A stretch of 64,000 bases of DNA from assembly GCA_036936605.1 (NCBI GenBank), contig JAUPFV010000004.1, forward strand, positions 286,792,009 to 286,856,008, in the 5' to 3' direction. Below, one piece after another: positions 1-9,791 of this stretch. The position numbers and the translations under genes were made by a program. The stretch comes from Limnanthes douglasii subsp. nivea. Its lineage: Eukaryota > Streptophyta > Magnoliopsida > Brassicales > Limnanthaceae. How positions within the stretch are numbered: position 1 is the stretch's first letter; each line of letters starts with the position of its first letter. Below the pieces are notes generated by a model. It did not search any database. It was not told the DNA's origin and saw only the letters and a list, made by a program, of their open reading frames with translations.

Positions 1-545
1 CAAAAGGGGTATCATCTAAATTATCCTCCATATTTTCTTCCATTACAATGGAAGGCTATTCGGATGGCTTGGCTTCTGCAAGAGGCTGTTGTCTAGATGA
101 TTTAATTTATGGCAAAGCTTTTATTGTCTCTGAATTGGTGTGTTTCAAAGAGGTAGGAGTGGATTTAGATTTGGATTGGCGAGTTATTCGACGAGGGGTA
201 TGTTTCTCAGGGGATTTCTCAATGTCTGAACCCATAGCAATAAAGGGTGAAGGCTTCCTAACACTAGAAATGGAGTTTTATTTAGGGAAAGGGTTTTGAG
301 ACTCTTGGACAGAGGACCCTGATTGAAGAGGATAAAGGGTTGCAACAAAGGGTAGTTTTCTAACCTTAGGTGTTTTTGAGGACGATGAACCTTTGTCTGT
401 GTTTGCTTGTGATTGATTGATTCCTTCACCAGGAGAAAGAGGAAGGCCAGCAACAATTCGTTTGTCCCTTTCAACTTTTCTCGCTCTCTCCAACTTAGAC
501 AAATTTAACCAACCTCCTTATACTAATGCGTTTCTAGATGTGAAC
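1..545 (-). pseudogene. Antisense ORF remnant of a Tat gypsy element (A')
   Basis: Read on the minus strand, this segment matches the N-terminal part of the antisense ORF of element A (17752 onward). Shared blocks are GGWLNL, a KR-I-AGLP motif, GSSVQESQ, an FIAMGSD motif and a PS-VMED-like block near the left edge. The copy is broken: the initiator ATG reads CTG, a stop replaces the Lys before GGWLNL, at least one frameshift follows near 300, and further stops occur near 130 and 50. It runs off the left edge. Because this ORF is antisense to gag-pol, the parent element lies on the plus strand with its pol outside the window. The homology is seen in translated sequence; function is only inferred from the family. 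Confidence 0.7.
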
Positions 546-639
546 AGAAATGACTTGAACACAAATTGGAAAATGTACTCGGCTTTCTCATACTAGAAAT
601 ACTTATGTTTTTTAATAAAGACAATGAAACAATGGAATG

Positions 640-1013
640 AATTTATATAACAGTGAAAAATGGGAGTTATCTAGGAGAAGATGGAACAATCGAAAACAGT
701 GATTAAGGGCTACAGAGTATGGGAGTTAAAACCTAGGTAACTTCCAACCTAGTAATAGAGTGTGACTAAGCTAGGTGCTGATCACCTCACATCTTGGGCT
801 AATGGGTCCTTAAACGTGACTCGAATCCGTAATCCAACCCGACATGCCCATGGGTCATACATTAAGTATAAATACCCCAACCACTTTCATTAATGAGGAT
901 AATCAGAATTTACTGTTAGCACACAACTGAAGTATCTCACTACTTTTTACCCTAAAGATTAAATTCCCAAAACACTTTACAAAATTACCCTCAAACAGAA
1001 ATAAACCACACGG
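640..1013 (+). repeat. Degraded 3' LTR of gypsy element A'
   Basis: The stretch 862-1012 aligns by eye with the reverse complement of the element A LTR. It shares TATAAATA at 867-874, the block CCAACCACTTTCATTAATGA, TCTCACTAC, ACAAAATTACCCTC and a terminal CCACAC. The left boundary is set only by the usual LTR length of this family (about 375 bp) and is uncertain. Compared with element A, the distance from the TATA box to the antisense ORF start is about 330 bp shorter, so a deletion is likely. Confidence 0.6.
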
Positions 1014-1049
1014 GTAATAATTTAACCTTTTTAGTTCGCCTAAAATGTA

Positions 1050-1490
1050 TTGAAACTGCGAGCGATCGCCTTTCTCGATCTTTATTTGTTTAGTTAAGCA
1101 TTATATATAGTGCGCAAGGACAACAAATTCTTAGGGTTCATTTTATCACTCCACCAAGAATATCTCGAGAACGAGATCCCATTTTGGTAGAACTAATTAC
1201 AAATTCTAACTCTTGTTTAGATAATCATCCAAAGTACGAATAATTTTCACTGAATTTTGCAATATCATAAATGCGAACCCGACATACGATCTCTATGGAC
1301 CATAAATAATCATTTACAATATTTTCTTTAAGCATGAAATGGCATCCGTATTTCTTGGTTTCAGTAGATTTCCTCTTAAGATCATTTGGTTCTACCGACT
1401 TCATGTACGTTTTGGATCTCTCGCATATAAATAATAGTCTAGGAGTTTGCCTGTTTTTTACATCATCGTGACGTCTTTATACAACTAAGA
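1050..1490 (-). pseudogene. MULE transposase N-terminal fragment, decayed
   Basis: The minus-strand translation shows the N-terminal zinc-binding region typical of plant Mutator-like transposases. A TKKYGCHF-LKE block corresponds to the usual 'KCGCPF-LKG', then a degraded cysteine-histidine stretch, an LS--ELEFVISS block, a RDIL motif and NPKNLLSLRTIYNA (usual '-RTIYNAR-'). The reading frame shifts between RDIL and NPKN, and stops interrupt both parts. No catalytic DDE domain is seen next to it, so this is a dead fragment. The family assignment rests on remembered motif order, not on a search. Confidence 0.5.
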
Positions 1491-1699
1491 ACCCGTTGTC
1501 CTTTGCGGTAACCGTAACCCAATTAACCATTTTTTTCTGTATAGTTGGCTTTCGTGGTAAGAAATTCATTATAATTGGTAATGCAAGCCTCATGTACTCC
1601 GCCAATATTTGTAACATCAAAACCTCTCCTGTTAAAACAAAAAATTTAACCTCATTCTACAATGGTAAACTGTAACACATTAAAGACATAAAAATAGGA

Positions 1700-2152
1700 T
1701 AAAAAAGTTGGTTGACACTTCACACTACCCGTACGAACATATTAAATCGGTAGTATGGTTACACCACACCGTATGTGTAATAGTGACATTGGTGGAGTAT
1801 ATATTCTACAACGATGGTGTATACATTTTAAACTGGTGGTTGAGTATCCCACCTGTGGTATGAAATAAATCTATGGCATTGGTGTTGTAGGCCTGATTTC
1901 ACCAGTGATGTGGGCCTCGTTACACAGTTGGTAGCAAAACTATAATGCAAAAAAACTAATCCTTTATTAATTATCGCCAACGTAAATATTAACCACTAGT
2001 AGCATGGGATTGATAACACCAGTGACGTGAGCGTGGTTACACCACCAATGATACAAATATAATGCAGAAACTAAGCCTTTATTTACCACTGCCAGCGTGA
2101 AGGGATCATACCGACGGTGTCAGGGCTTCGCACCACTAGTGTTCTACTAGTG
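1700..2152. mobile_element. CACTA-like element end with subterminal repeats
   Basis: The segment ends in GTTCTACTAGTG at 2141-2152, the reverse complement of CACTAGTAGAAC, which looks like a CACTA-superfamily terminus. Inside are many short motifs of the ACCAC/GGTGTGGTTACAC kind. There is also a direct repeat of about 95 bp (around 1895-1988 and 2010-2102), each copy holding a CACCAGTGAYGTG motif followed by ATAATGCA and CCTTTATT. Arrays of short subterminal repeats are typical of CACTA elements. No matching left terminus or transposase was found, so the call is tentative. Confidence 0.35.
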
Positions 2153-2564
2153 AAATATATTATTAAACTAATGTGAAAACTAAGGTTACTAGTGAAAACT
2201 AAGGTTCTTGCTTTCTATTATTGGTTTTTCTTATTAAGGTATGAAAGTTGAGGTTTTCAATAAAAGAAGTGAAGTTATTTTGTTCAACAAAAAATTAAGA
2301 TTTTGTAAAAAAAGTTGAAGTTTGTATATTAATGAAAAGTTGTTACAAAAATTATGTGTTAGTGAAACAATAGAAACTTAGTTTCACTAAGTTTTCCCAA
2401 AATTTACAAAAGTCAAAATATTTGTATTTGGTCAAAGGGTTGAAATAGTAAAGCATTAAAAAAAAATTAATGACTTATAATTTTTAGGTCAATAGAATTG
2501 GCAAAGCATATCCAAAATTGGTAAACTACCAATATATACACAAAACAAGGTGAAAAAACATAAG
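2153..2564. other. No gene seen (AT-rich spacer)
   Basis: AT-rich sequence with repeated GTGAAAACTAAGGTT and AAGTTGA-like words near 2170-2340. No open frame or recognisable element could be supported. Confidence 0.6.
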
Positions 2565-3370
2565 TAAAATTATTCTCTTTTTTCGAATCAAACATTTTCT
2601 TTTATATTTTTTTATATAAAAAGTTGGTATCTTTCAAACAGTAGCTCATAACATTTTTCTAAAAGTACCATCAACTTTATTTTTTTAAGATGAACAAAAC
2701 TAGATCCATTGATGATATTTTCTGAGTTTTAATAATAAAAAATTCTTCAAACCTAGTAACCATAGTCTCACATTTTTATCATCAAGTAGTACATGTCTCG
2801 GATCTTTCCACTTCATTATGTCTCGGCTCGCGTCTATCGATTTCTATCATGTTGGGTCTCGTATGATTTAATAATACATGATCTCTCGAATTTATCATAT
2901 ATGGGCTCGCATAATAATTTATGGTATCTTAACTTTATCATATCCGGTCTCGCATGATTTAGTATTGCCTAGTCTTCAACTTTATCATGTTTGGTCTCAC
3001 ATGATATAATAATGCACAATCTCTTAATTTTATCATGTATGGTCTCACATGATTTAATAATATTTTGTCTCTTAATTTTATTATACGTAGTCTCATATGA
3101 TTTAATAATGCATGGTCTTGCATAATTTCAAATGTCTGGTCTCGCATGATTTATTATATGTCTGGTCTCGCATGATTTCTGATAAAAAAATAAAACAATA
3201 TTATCAATAGATCTAGTTTTGTTTGTCTTTGAAAAGCAAATTCAACGATAATTTCATATATATTTTTCCGAACTCGCGGTTTGAAAGATACTAAACTTTT
3301 TAAAAAATAAAATAAATCAAGAAATAAGAAAGAGAATATTTGGCTCAAAGAATTAGAAGTAATTAGGTAG
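2565..3370. mobile_element. Foldback-like element 1: inverted arms around a minisatellite
   Basis: An arm at about 2565-2725 contains TATCTTTCAAAC, AAAGTACCATCA and AAGATGAACAAAACTAG in that order. The same words occur in reverse complement at about 3180-3370. Between them lies a degenerate 48-bp tandem repeat (2860-3176) built on GGTCTCGCATGATTT. Terminal inverted repeats of 150-200 bp with a tandem-repeat core and no transposase resemble a non-autonomous foldback transposon. Alternatively the right arm may pair with the arm starting near 3670 in a larger palindrome. Confidence 0.5.
2860..3176 (+). repeat. 48-bp minisatellite, GGTCTCGCATGATTT family
   Basis: Five to seven diverged copies of a unit of about 48 bp carry GGTCTCGCATGATTTAATAA and a TTAATTTTATCATG half. 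Read on the minus strand it yields a spurious repetitive peptide with LLNHVRP--IKLRD every 16 residues. Reverse-oriented fragments (ATGCGAGACCATGC) recur at 3875-3960. Confidence 0.75.
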
Positions 3371-3506
3371 CTCGTGATGAAACATGGATACTAGATGTAT
3401 TATTCGAAAATGAGGTATCTTAATTGAGTTAAGTACATAAAATAGATATTAGATAGACAATAATGAAACTTTAGGTACTAGATGACGGTAAATATTTATA
3501 TTAGAT

Positions 3507-3508
3507 AC

Positions 3509-3561
<53 letters not shown>
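3507..3561. repeat. (AT)n microsatellite
   Basis: An uninterrupted TA dinucleotide run of about 50 bp. It lies near the midpoint between two inverted copies of the foldback arm (3180-3370 and 3670-3885). Confidence 0.95.
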
Positions 3562-3562
<1 letters not shown>

Positions 3563-3669
3563 CATTTTAGAAATAATTAGATTATTTTTTGGCGGTCAAA
3601 ACAGTAATTAAAGGGTTAACTACCCATAAATACTTAACCAATTATCACATTACCACCTAATACCTAAAA

Positions 3670-3960
3670 AAGACCATGGTGAAAAACAATAAATAATTAT
3701 CTTCTCATTTTTCAAACCAAATTTTTATTTCTTACTTTTTATTTTTTATTTTTATTATAAAAAATTGTATCTTCCAAACCGTAACTCAAAATAAAAAAAA
3801 TCGAAAGTACCATCATATTTGTTTTTTAAGCCGAACAAAACTAGACCATTAATAATATGTCTTTTATCAATAACATGCGAGACTATGCATAACCAAACAC
3901 GCGAGACCATGCGTAAATAAATATACATGCGAGACCATACATAAATATATAGGCGAGCCG
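3670..3960. mobile_element. Foldback-like arm 2 with core remnant
   Basis: A further copy of the arm in plus orientation: GGTGAAAAACA, TTTTTATTATAAAAA, TATCTTCCAAACCGTAACTC, AAAGTACCATCA and AAGCCGAACAAAACTAGA. It is followed by three ATGCGAGACCATGC-like core units. It is the inverted counterpart of 3000-3370. No second arm follows on the right, so this copy is either truncated or the right half of a palindrome. Confidence 0.5.
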
Positions 3961-5400
3961 GACGTAATAAAAAACACAAAAGCACAGTAAAATTTACCTT
4001 AAAACAAAACAAATAATCGTTTTCTTTCTCCAAACAATCTTTAATCCTAAATCTAGAAACACTTTCCAATTCAAATATCATTTTCAACCAAAAATACTAA
4101 TTGGAAAATTTAATATGAATCAAATCTTGAAAGAAGAAGATCGAGAAACCGAAAAGAAAAAAATTTGAGAAAGTCTTCAATGGAAATGCTAATGGTAATA
4201 AATATATACATTTTTTGGTTGAAAATGCTAGTGATTTATATGGTCTTTAATGAAAATCTTTAAAAAAATGGTTTAAATATATCAAATGAAGAAGACAAAA
4301 TATAATTTTTTTAATGAAAAATGATTAAAATAATAATATTTAATAAATAATAATATTTATGGTATTATAAAAAATATACAGATATTAAAAAAAACTAAAT
4401 GAGTTTTGTTAAAATTACCTAAGAGCAAGAACGAACATATTAAATGGATAATAACTTTGTTTTAGTATTTATTAATATATTTTTTTTAAAATATATTTAT
4501 TTCGAAAAAAATATCTTCTAAGACATTTTTATAAGTGGAGGGAGATTAGATCATTCTATGACGACATCAGCTGTCTAGGTCGAATCCAAAAACTTATAAG
4601 ACTTTTGTATTTGAAGTTTTGAGCTACAGAATAGAGTTGTGATAAACTTCTAATATAACCAAAACCTGGAGCTCGAGCTCGAGTTTTAGGAGCTCGTTCG
4701 TTGGCCAACCCTGTTTCTAATCTAACCAAAGCTCTTGAGTTTTAGGGTTGAAACATCAAACCCTAGTAAGAAACTAGTCTATTCATGTAAACCATATAAT
4801 ATAACAAACAGAACAGATAGTCTTTTCAACAAGCTATTATTCCCAACCACTCTGCAAATGGCCAGTACAATAACTTATAAAAAAACATGAGCTCATCATT
4901 CAACACAAAGTTATATGAATACTGATCTTACAATTTTATTTTTTCAAAGAGAATCAGCGAAAAGATCTTACACGTTTTCATGACTGAAGTGAAGTAGTAC
5001 TAGTAATAGTTATAGGACCTTGAAACTGTATAGTCCTTTCGCCTGACTTGCTTGAAATAGCAAACAAGATAGTTTACCATATATAGGGTGTCCCTGTACA
5101 ACATGTCATCAGTCAAACATAAATTTTTAGATAATCGAATAGAAACCCAACCCAAAAAAGCTAGTGAGTCGTAGAAAATGAATCTAACATAAATCTAACC
5201 TAGTGAGTTGAAATCCAAATGTGACGAATCTAACATAAATGTGAACGGTTCCAACATAAATTTAACCTAGCGAGTCCTTGAAAAATAAGGCGAGCCGGCA
5301 AACCTAAGATGACATTTTAGAATTATGATCAATATTCACGACTCAAACACAACATTAAAAAATAAAAAGGGTTACTTTTTAAGTGTTGGGCATAAAAAAA
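3961..5400. other. No gene seen (AT-rich spacer)
   Basis: Long AT-rich stretch with no supported gene. It contains a short GAGCTCGAGCTCGAG word near 4671 and a few copies of TAACATAAATYTAACCTAG between 5120 and 5280. Open frames here are short and have no recognisable motif. Confidence 0.6.
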
Positions 5401-5700
5401 ATTTCGTATTCACACATACTTTTTGCTCAGAGTGCAATAACTGCGTACAGTGTAAACATAGACTCTCTACTCAGAGTGCAATAACTCTGCAGAGGGTAAA
5501 CATAGACTCTCTACTCAGAGTGCAATAACTGCGCACAGGGTAAACCCTCAGTCTGACGCAATAGCCTGCAAACCAACGCCTAAGATAAACTACACAAGGT
5601 GACGGATCTCAGCCGAAAAAACATATGTAGAGGGACTCGAAACTCATAACTTTTGGTCACAAACATGTCTAACTCAACCAACTCGGCTACCCGACTTTGA
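5400..5700 (-). mobile_element. tRNA-derived SINE, copy 1
   Basis: On the minus strand the head carries an A-box-like TAGCCGAGTTGG (5678-5689) and a damaged B-box-like GAGTTTCGAGTCC (5633-5645), the internal RNA polymerase III promoter layout of tRNA-derived SINEs. The body CCCTCAGTCTGACGC and GCCTGCAAACCAACGCC is shared with the copy at 49683-49918. The 3' part is expanded: a 44-bp unit starting CTCAGAGTGCAATAAC occurs three times (5426, 5470, 5514). No clear TSD was found, so the ends are approximate. Confidence 0.7.
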
Positions 5701-6051
5701 AATCATTTCGTTAAAGTCAATTAGAAATAAAATTGTATTAAAAGTTTAGATTTGGACTACTGCATAAATAAATTCATATCTTTATACAAATATGTAAAAT
5801 ATATATAAAAACTTATTGGTATATTGTATAAGTTTTGTACTTTAATCAATCGGTAGAAACTCTAAAAAATAAAACACATTGATCGAATTAAAATCATTTA
5901 TTATTCTGACGAAATCAGAAGCGATCGTAAGCTGACCCGAAAAATTCACACTAATAGACATCATATTTTAAGTTGAGTACATATATTTACAAATCTATGA
6001 AATTTCAGACCGGCATGAAAAAAACGGGTGAGGTGTTTCGGTCCAGATCTA

Positions 6052-6059
6052 CAACTATC

Positions 6060-6065
<6 letters not shown>
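6052..6065. repeat. 14-bp target-site duplication, left copy, LINE-1
   Basis: CAACTATCTAAAGG here is repeated exactly at 11286-11299, on the other side of the LINE. It abuts the poly-T tract, as expected for target-primed reverse transcription of a minus-strand insert. Confidence 0.95.
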
Positions 6066-6090
<25 letters not shown>

Positions 6091-6374
6091 GGCAAAAGTA
6101 TTTGTATATTATTAATCGAATAAACTGTTACAAAGCCCAATAATCAACTTGGGTTGAGAAAGAGTACAAGGGCCCAATAATCAACTTGGGTTGAGAAAGA
6201 GTACAAGGGCCCAAACCATGACCTTTCTAGTATCTGACTAATAGAACTAGAGCTAGGGTTCTTTATCCCCAAATTCAAACCCTTAGTTAACCCTAATTTC
6301 AGCCTCTTTGTCTTCTCTCTTTCTCGATCTCTAAACAACCTGACCCTTCTACCACCATAATCGAGCTTCCATTT

Positions 6375-9300
6375 TCAGCCATGATCAATATAGCCTATAC
6401 CCAAGCATTCCAAAACCAAAATCGCACGAAACTCGGCTGGCAAATCTTGTCCAGCAAATGAACACCCTCTCCTTTCTTCCAAAACCCTCTTTGTAATCCA
6501 GTCTGCTGCCACATTTTCCATTCTGGATATGTGGCAGATTCTCATAGTTGGTTGAACCAAAGCCTTGAAGATCCCATCACTTCTTCTACCAAATTCATCT
6601 TCATTCAAAAAGCTTTTGACTAAGGGCAAGCAGTCAGACTCAATGTCTACTGCATTCCACCTTCTTCTATTACAAAGAAGAAGAGCTTCTATCAGAGCTC
6701 TTCTTTCAGCTTGTAATGGATTCAGTTTTCCAAATAGAAAGCCTGCTCCCTCAATAAAATTTCCTTGGCTGTCTCGAACTACGATTCCACCAGTCGCCTC
6801 ACCGGAGAAACAAGAAGCACCGTCTACGTTGATCTTCAGTCTACCCCGATCTGGAGGTTTCCACACCAGGTAATTAATCTTCATCTGACTACTAGAATAG
6901 GCACCAAGTTTTCCTCCTGCATCCATTGCATTTAACCAGTGCTTAGGTTTCAGTTTAGAGTCAATACCCAGAATAAATCGTTTTATTCTATCAACTGCCC
7001 TATAAAAGTTATCAGTAGGTTTGTCAAACTTAGCATGGTTTCTATTATACCAAACAGTCCATACAATTAGTTGAGGTACAATGTGGGTGATGTGAAATCG
7101 CCCACGAGAAAAGCTGAGCCACACATGAAACATATGCCTCAGACTCATGCACCTTTTCACTGGTATTTTAAACAACAGACCAAAATAATTCCATAAGTGC
7201 CAGGCAAAGCAGCAACTTATAAAGAGGTGATTAATGTCCTCACAGTTGCTGCAAAACTGGCACTTTGATACTATGGAGATGTGCCTTTTAATAAGTACAT
7301 TATCAGATGGAATGAAGTTTTTGAAAATTTTCCAGCTCAAAAAAGAAATTTTTGTTGGTATAAAACTGTGCCATAGCTTTTTATAAAAGAATGAATTGTT
7401 ACTTTTTGATCTTAAGTTCTCCCATGTGTTTTTTGTACAAAATTTTTTGTTTTTTGACAATTTCCATTCAACACAATCTTCCTGGTCATGTTTAATATTA
7501 ACACTTCTAATGTGTTGATATTGCTCATGAGTTAGGAAGGTTGAGAGATTGGGAATCCAACTGTTGCTTTTCCAAAATGTTTTCACCTGAGCTGGAATAT
7601 ACCAAGAACACTGGTCTGTTATGAATGGAGGCATATCATGCCATGAATCCCTCCAAAAATCCATGTTTCCTTGTCCAACTTTCCATTTAATAAACTTATC
7701 AGCCTGTTTTCTTACAGAACATAAGCATTTCCAAACAATAGAATCACTAGCATTACACTTAGCCACTAGTGAGTGACTATTTTTGCAATAAGTGTTTGCA
7801 ATAAGATCTGACCATACTGTCTGCCCTTTTCTGAACAGATACCATAGTTTGTAAGTAAAAGTAAGCTGAATGTCAGCCAAATGCTTGATATTCAGCCCAC
7901 CTTCCACATAGGGCTTGCATAAGTTACCCCAAGTAGTCCAATGAATTGCATTTTCATTGACTTTAGCCCTCCATAAGAATTTATTAAAGCATAGTTCAAT
8001 TTTATTTAGAATAGATTTTGGTATAACACCATTTTGCATCCAGTAGAATATAATTGGGTAAAGAACGTGTCTTATAAGTGACAATCTGCCACTATAAGAC
8101 AAGTTCTTTAGGTCCCAATCATTAATTTTGCTATATATTTTATTTAACAGAGGATTAAAGTGCTTCCCTTTGTTGTTGTCTGCTATAGTTATGCCCAGGT
8201 AGTTGAAAGGAGCTCTTTCAGTCTTAAATCCCAATGAAGCTTTTATTCTGGCTGAATTAGCAGGTGAGCATCTGTTTGAAGTAATAATCTTTGTTTTTTC
8301 TGCATTTATAGACTGCCCTGACTCTTCTTGGTATTGGTTTAACAGGCCACTCAAGCTTCTAACTGCTGATGGAGTACTATTTGTAAAGATAACCACATCG
8401 TCTGCAAAAGCTAATGAAGGTAAGATATCACCTGACTTCAAATAATATTGCATATTCTTATCTTTTTCATATAAATTTTTCAGTCCTCTTAATAGAGCAT
8501 CCTCAGCAAGGATAAAGAGACAAGGAGACAATGGATCTCCTTGTCTCAATCCTACTTTCTGGGGAAAATACCCCGCACAATCACCATTTATTAAAACTGA
8601 TACCATTACATTTGAAATCAGACTTTTGACTAATGATAAAATGTCTTCAGAAAACCCAAAATGTCTTAAAGCTTGAATGACAAAGTCGTGAGACATTCTG
8701 TCAAACGCCTTTGTCATATCAAGCTGAAGAATCATATTTCCCTTAGCTGGTTTTCTATTGATGTTATGTAACATCTCTTTTATAGCTAAAATATTGTCAT
8801 GTATCAGTCTGCCTTTCACAAAGGCACATTGCCCTTTAGATATAAGTCTAGGCATAATGGTAGATAGTCTTCTGTTAACCAGAGCAGAAATCAATCTGTT
8901 CATTATAGTACACATACTCAGTGGCCTGTAATTATTCCATGAAATGGGGTTTGCCACTTTAGGGACCAGAACAATCCCAGTAGCAAAGACCCCGTTAGGG
9001 ATAGGACATCCTGAAAGATAAGCATTTAATGCTTTGCAAAGATCAATCCCAATTATATTCCAACACTTCTTAAGGAAGAAAGTGTTGAAACCGTCTGTGC
9101 CTGGTGCACTATCAGCCTTCATTTCATAAATGGTGGCTCTTACTTCCTCCATAGTAGTTTGCTTGATAATCTCTAAGTTATCAGTATCCTGTAAGCTTAA
9201 ACCATTAAGCATACTTTGATTGGTGAGCACCCAATCCAGTCTTTTCCAAATTTTATTGTTAGACCATGTATAACGAGATCCAATGTGCCCAGGTACATCA

Positions 9301-9791
9301 AGGTTGCTATTCCTTATAAAGTCATTGAAGTCTTCCACCCCACTAGCATCGTAATTTAAACAGCATAACTGATCATCTGGACATCTAACTGAGTTGAAAT
9401 CACCAGCCAGAATCCAAGGAACCCCACAGGTGATGTTACCAAGCTGATTCCATAGCTCTTTTCTTTGTATTTTCAAGTTCTTTGCATATATAGATGTAAA
9501 GCATCCTGTAAAGTCAACATGTTTAATCATAACATGAAGGTATTGTGCTTGCTCCTCAATAACTGATACATTCACTTCATTAGACCATAGCATCCATATC
9601 TTATTTGCTGAGTTAGCAACACAGTTTTCAAATCCAATTCTTCTAGTAATCTGCTCAAGTTTATCAGACCCCGCCATAGGTTCTTGTATTGTGATAAGTT
9701 TGACCTTCTCCTCCTTAATAATGAATTTCAGCCTAGCTATTGTAGGATCATTATTCACTCCCCTTGCATTCCAACTTAGGAACTTAAACAT
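6375..9791 (-). CDS. LINE-1 ORF2: endonuclease (truncated), RT, RNase H
   Basis: The polyprotein copies the LINE RNA at a nicked target. I place the start at the ATG at 9791 (MFKFLSWNARGV); an upstream in-frame start at 9815 adds 8 residues, and the residue numbers here count from that one. Endonuclease: WNARGV, QEP (E45), GDFN (138-141). RT: about 216-520, with APGTDGF, YRPLS, LRQGDPLSP and the catalytic FADD (470-473). A zinc-finger-like RT-associated region (C-FC-NC-----H-F) follows, then RNase H (INVDGAS) to the C-terminus. The frame has no stops, but near residue 205 about 215 residues present in LINE-2 are missing, including the endonuclease SDH motif. Normal nicking is therefore unlikely. 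The ATG overlaps the ORF1 stop (ATGTTTAA), suggesting reinitiation. Confidence 0.9.
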   Translation of the reverse strand: MFKFLSWNARGVNNDPTIARLKFIIKEEKVKLITIQEPMAGSDKLEQITRRIGFENCVANSANKIWMLWSNEVNVSVIEEQAQYLHVMIKHVDFTGCFTSIYAKNLKIQRKELWNQLGNITCGVPWILAGDFNSVRCPDDQLCCLNYDASGVEDFNDFIRNSNLDVPGHIGSRYTWSNNKIWKRLDWVLTNQSMLNGLSLQDTDNLEIIKQTTMEEVRATIYEMKADSAPGTDGFNTFFLKKCWNIIGIDLCKALNAYLSGCPIPNGVFATGIVLVPKVANPISWNNYRPLSMCTIMNRLISALVNRRLSTIMPRLISKGQCAFVKGRLIHDNILAIKEMLHNINRKPAKGNMILQLDMTKAFDRMSHDFVIQALRHFGFSEDILSLVKSLISNVMVSVLINGDCAGYFPQKVGLRQGDPLSPCLFILAEDALLRGLKNLYEKDKNMQYYLKSGDILPSLAFADDVVIFTNSTPSAVRSLSGLLNQYQEESGQSINAEKTKIITSNRCSPANSARIKASLGFKTERAPFNYLGITIADNNKGKHFNPLLNKIYSKINDWDLKNLSYSGRLSLIRHVLYPIIFYWMQNGVIPKSILNKIELCFNKFLWRAKVNENAIHWTTWGNLCKPYVEGGLNIKHLADIQLTFTYKLWYLFRKGQTVWSDLIANTYCKNSHSLVAKCNASDSIVWKCLCSVRKQADKFIKWKVGQGNMDFWRDSWHDMPPFITDQCSWYIPAQVKTFWKSNSWIPNLSTFLTHEQYQHIRSVNIKHDQEDCVEWKLSKNKKFCTKNTWENLRSKSNNSFFYKKLWHSFIPTKISFLSWKIFKNFIPSDNVLIKRHISIVSKCQFCSNCEDINHLFISCCFAWHLWNYFGLLFKIPVKRCMSLRHMFHVWLSFSRGRFHITHIVPQLIVWTVWYNRNHAKFDKPTDNFYRAVDRIKRFILGIDSKLKPKHWLNAMDAGGKLGAYSSSQMKINYLVWKPPDRGRLKINVDGASCFSGEATGGIVVRDSQGNFIEGAGFLFGKLNPLQAERRALIEALLLCNRRRWNAVDIESDCLPLVKSFLNEDEFGRRSDGIFKALVQPTMRICHISRMENVAADWITKRVLEERRGCSFAGQDLPAEFRAILVLECLGIGYIDHG

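Noticed and set aside
2959..3147. Minus-strand frame with repeated LLNHVRP-MIKLRD
   Set aside because: By-product of the 48-bp minisatellite.
6565..6873. Plus-strand open frames within 6.3-11.1 kb
   Set aside because: They are antisense shadows of the LINE-1 ORFs, without motifs of their own.
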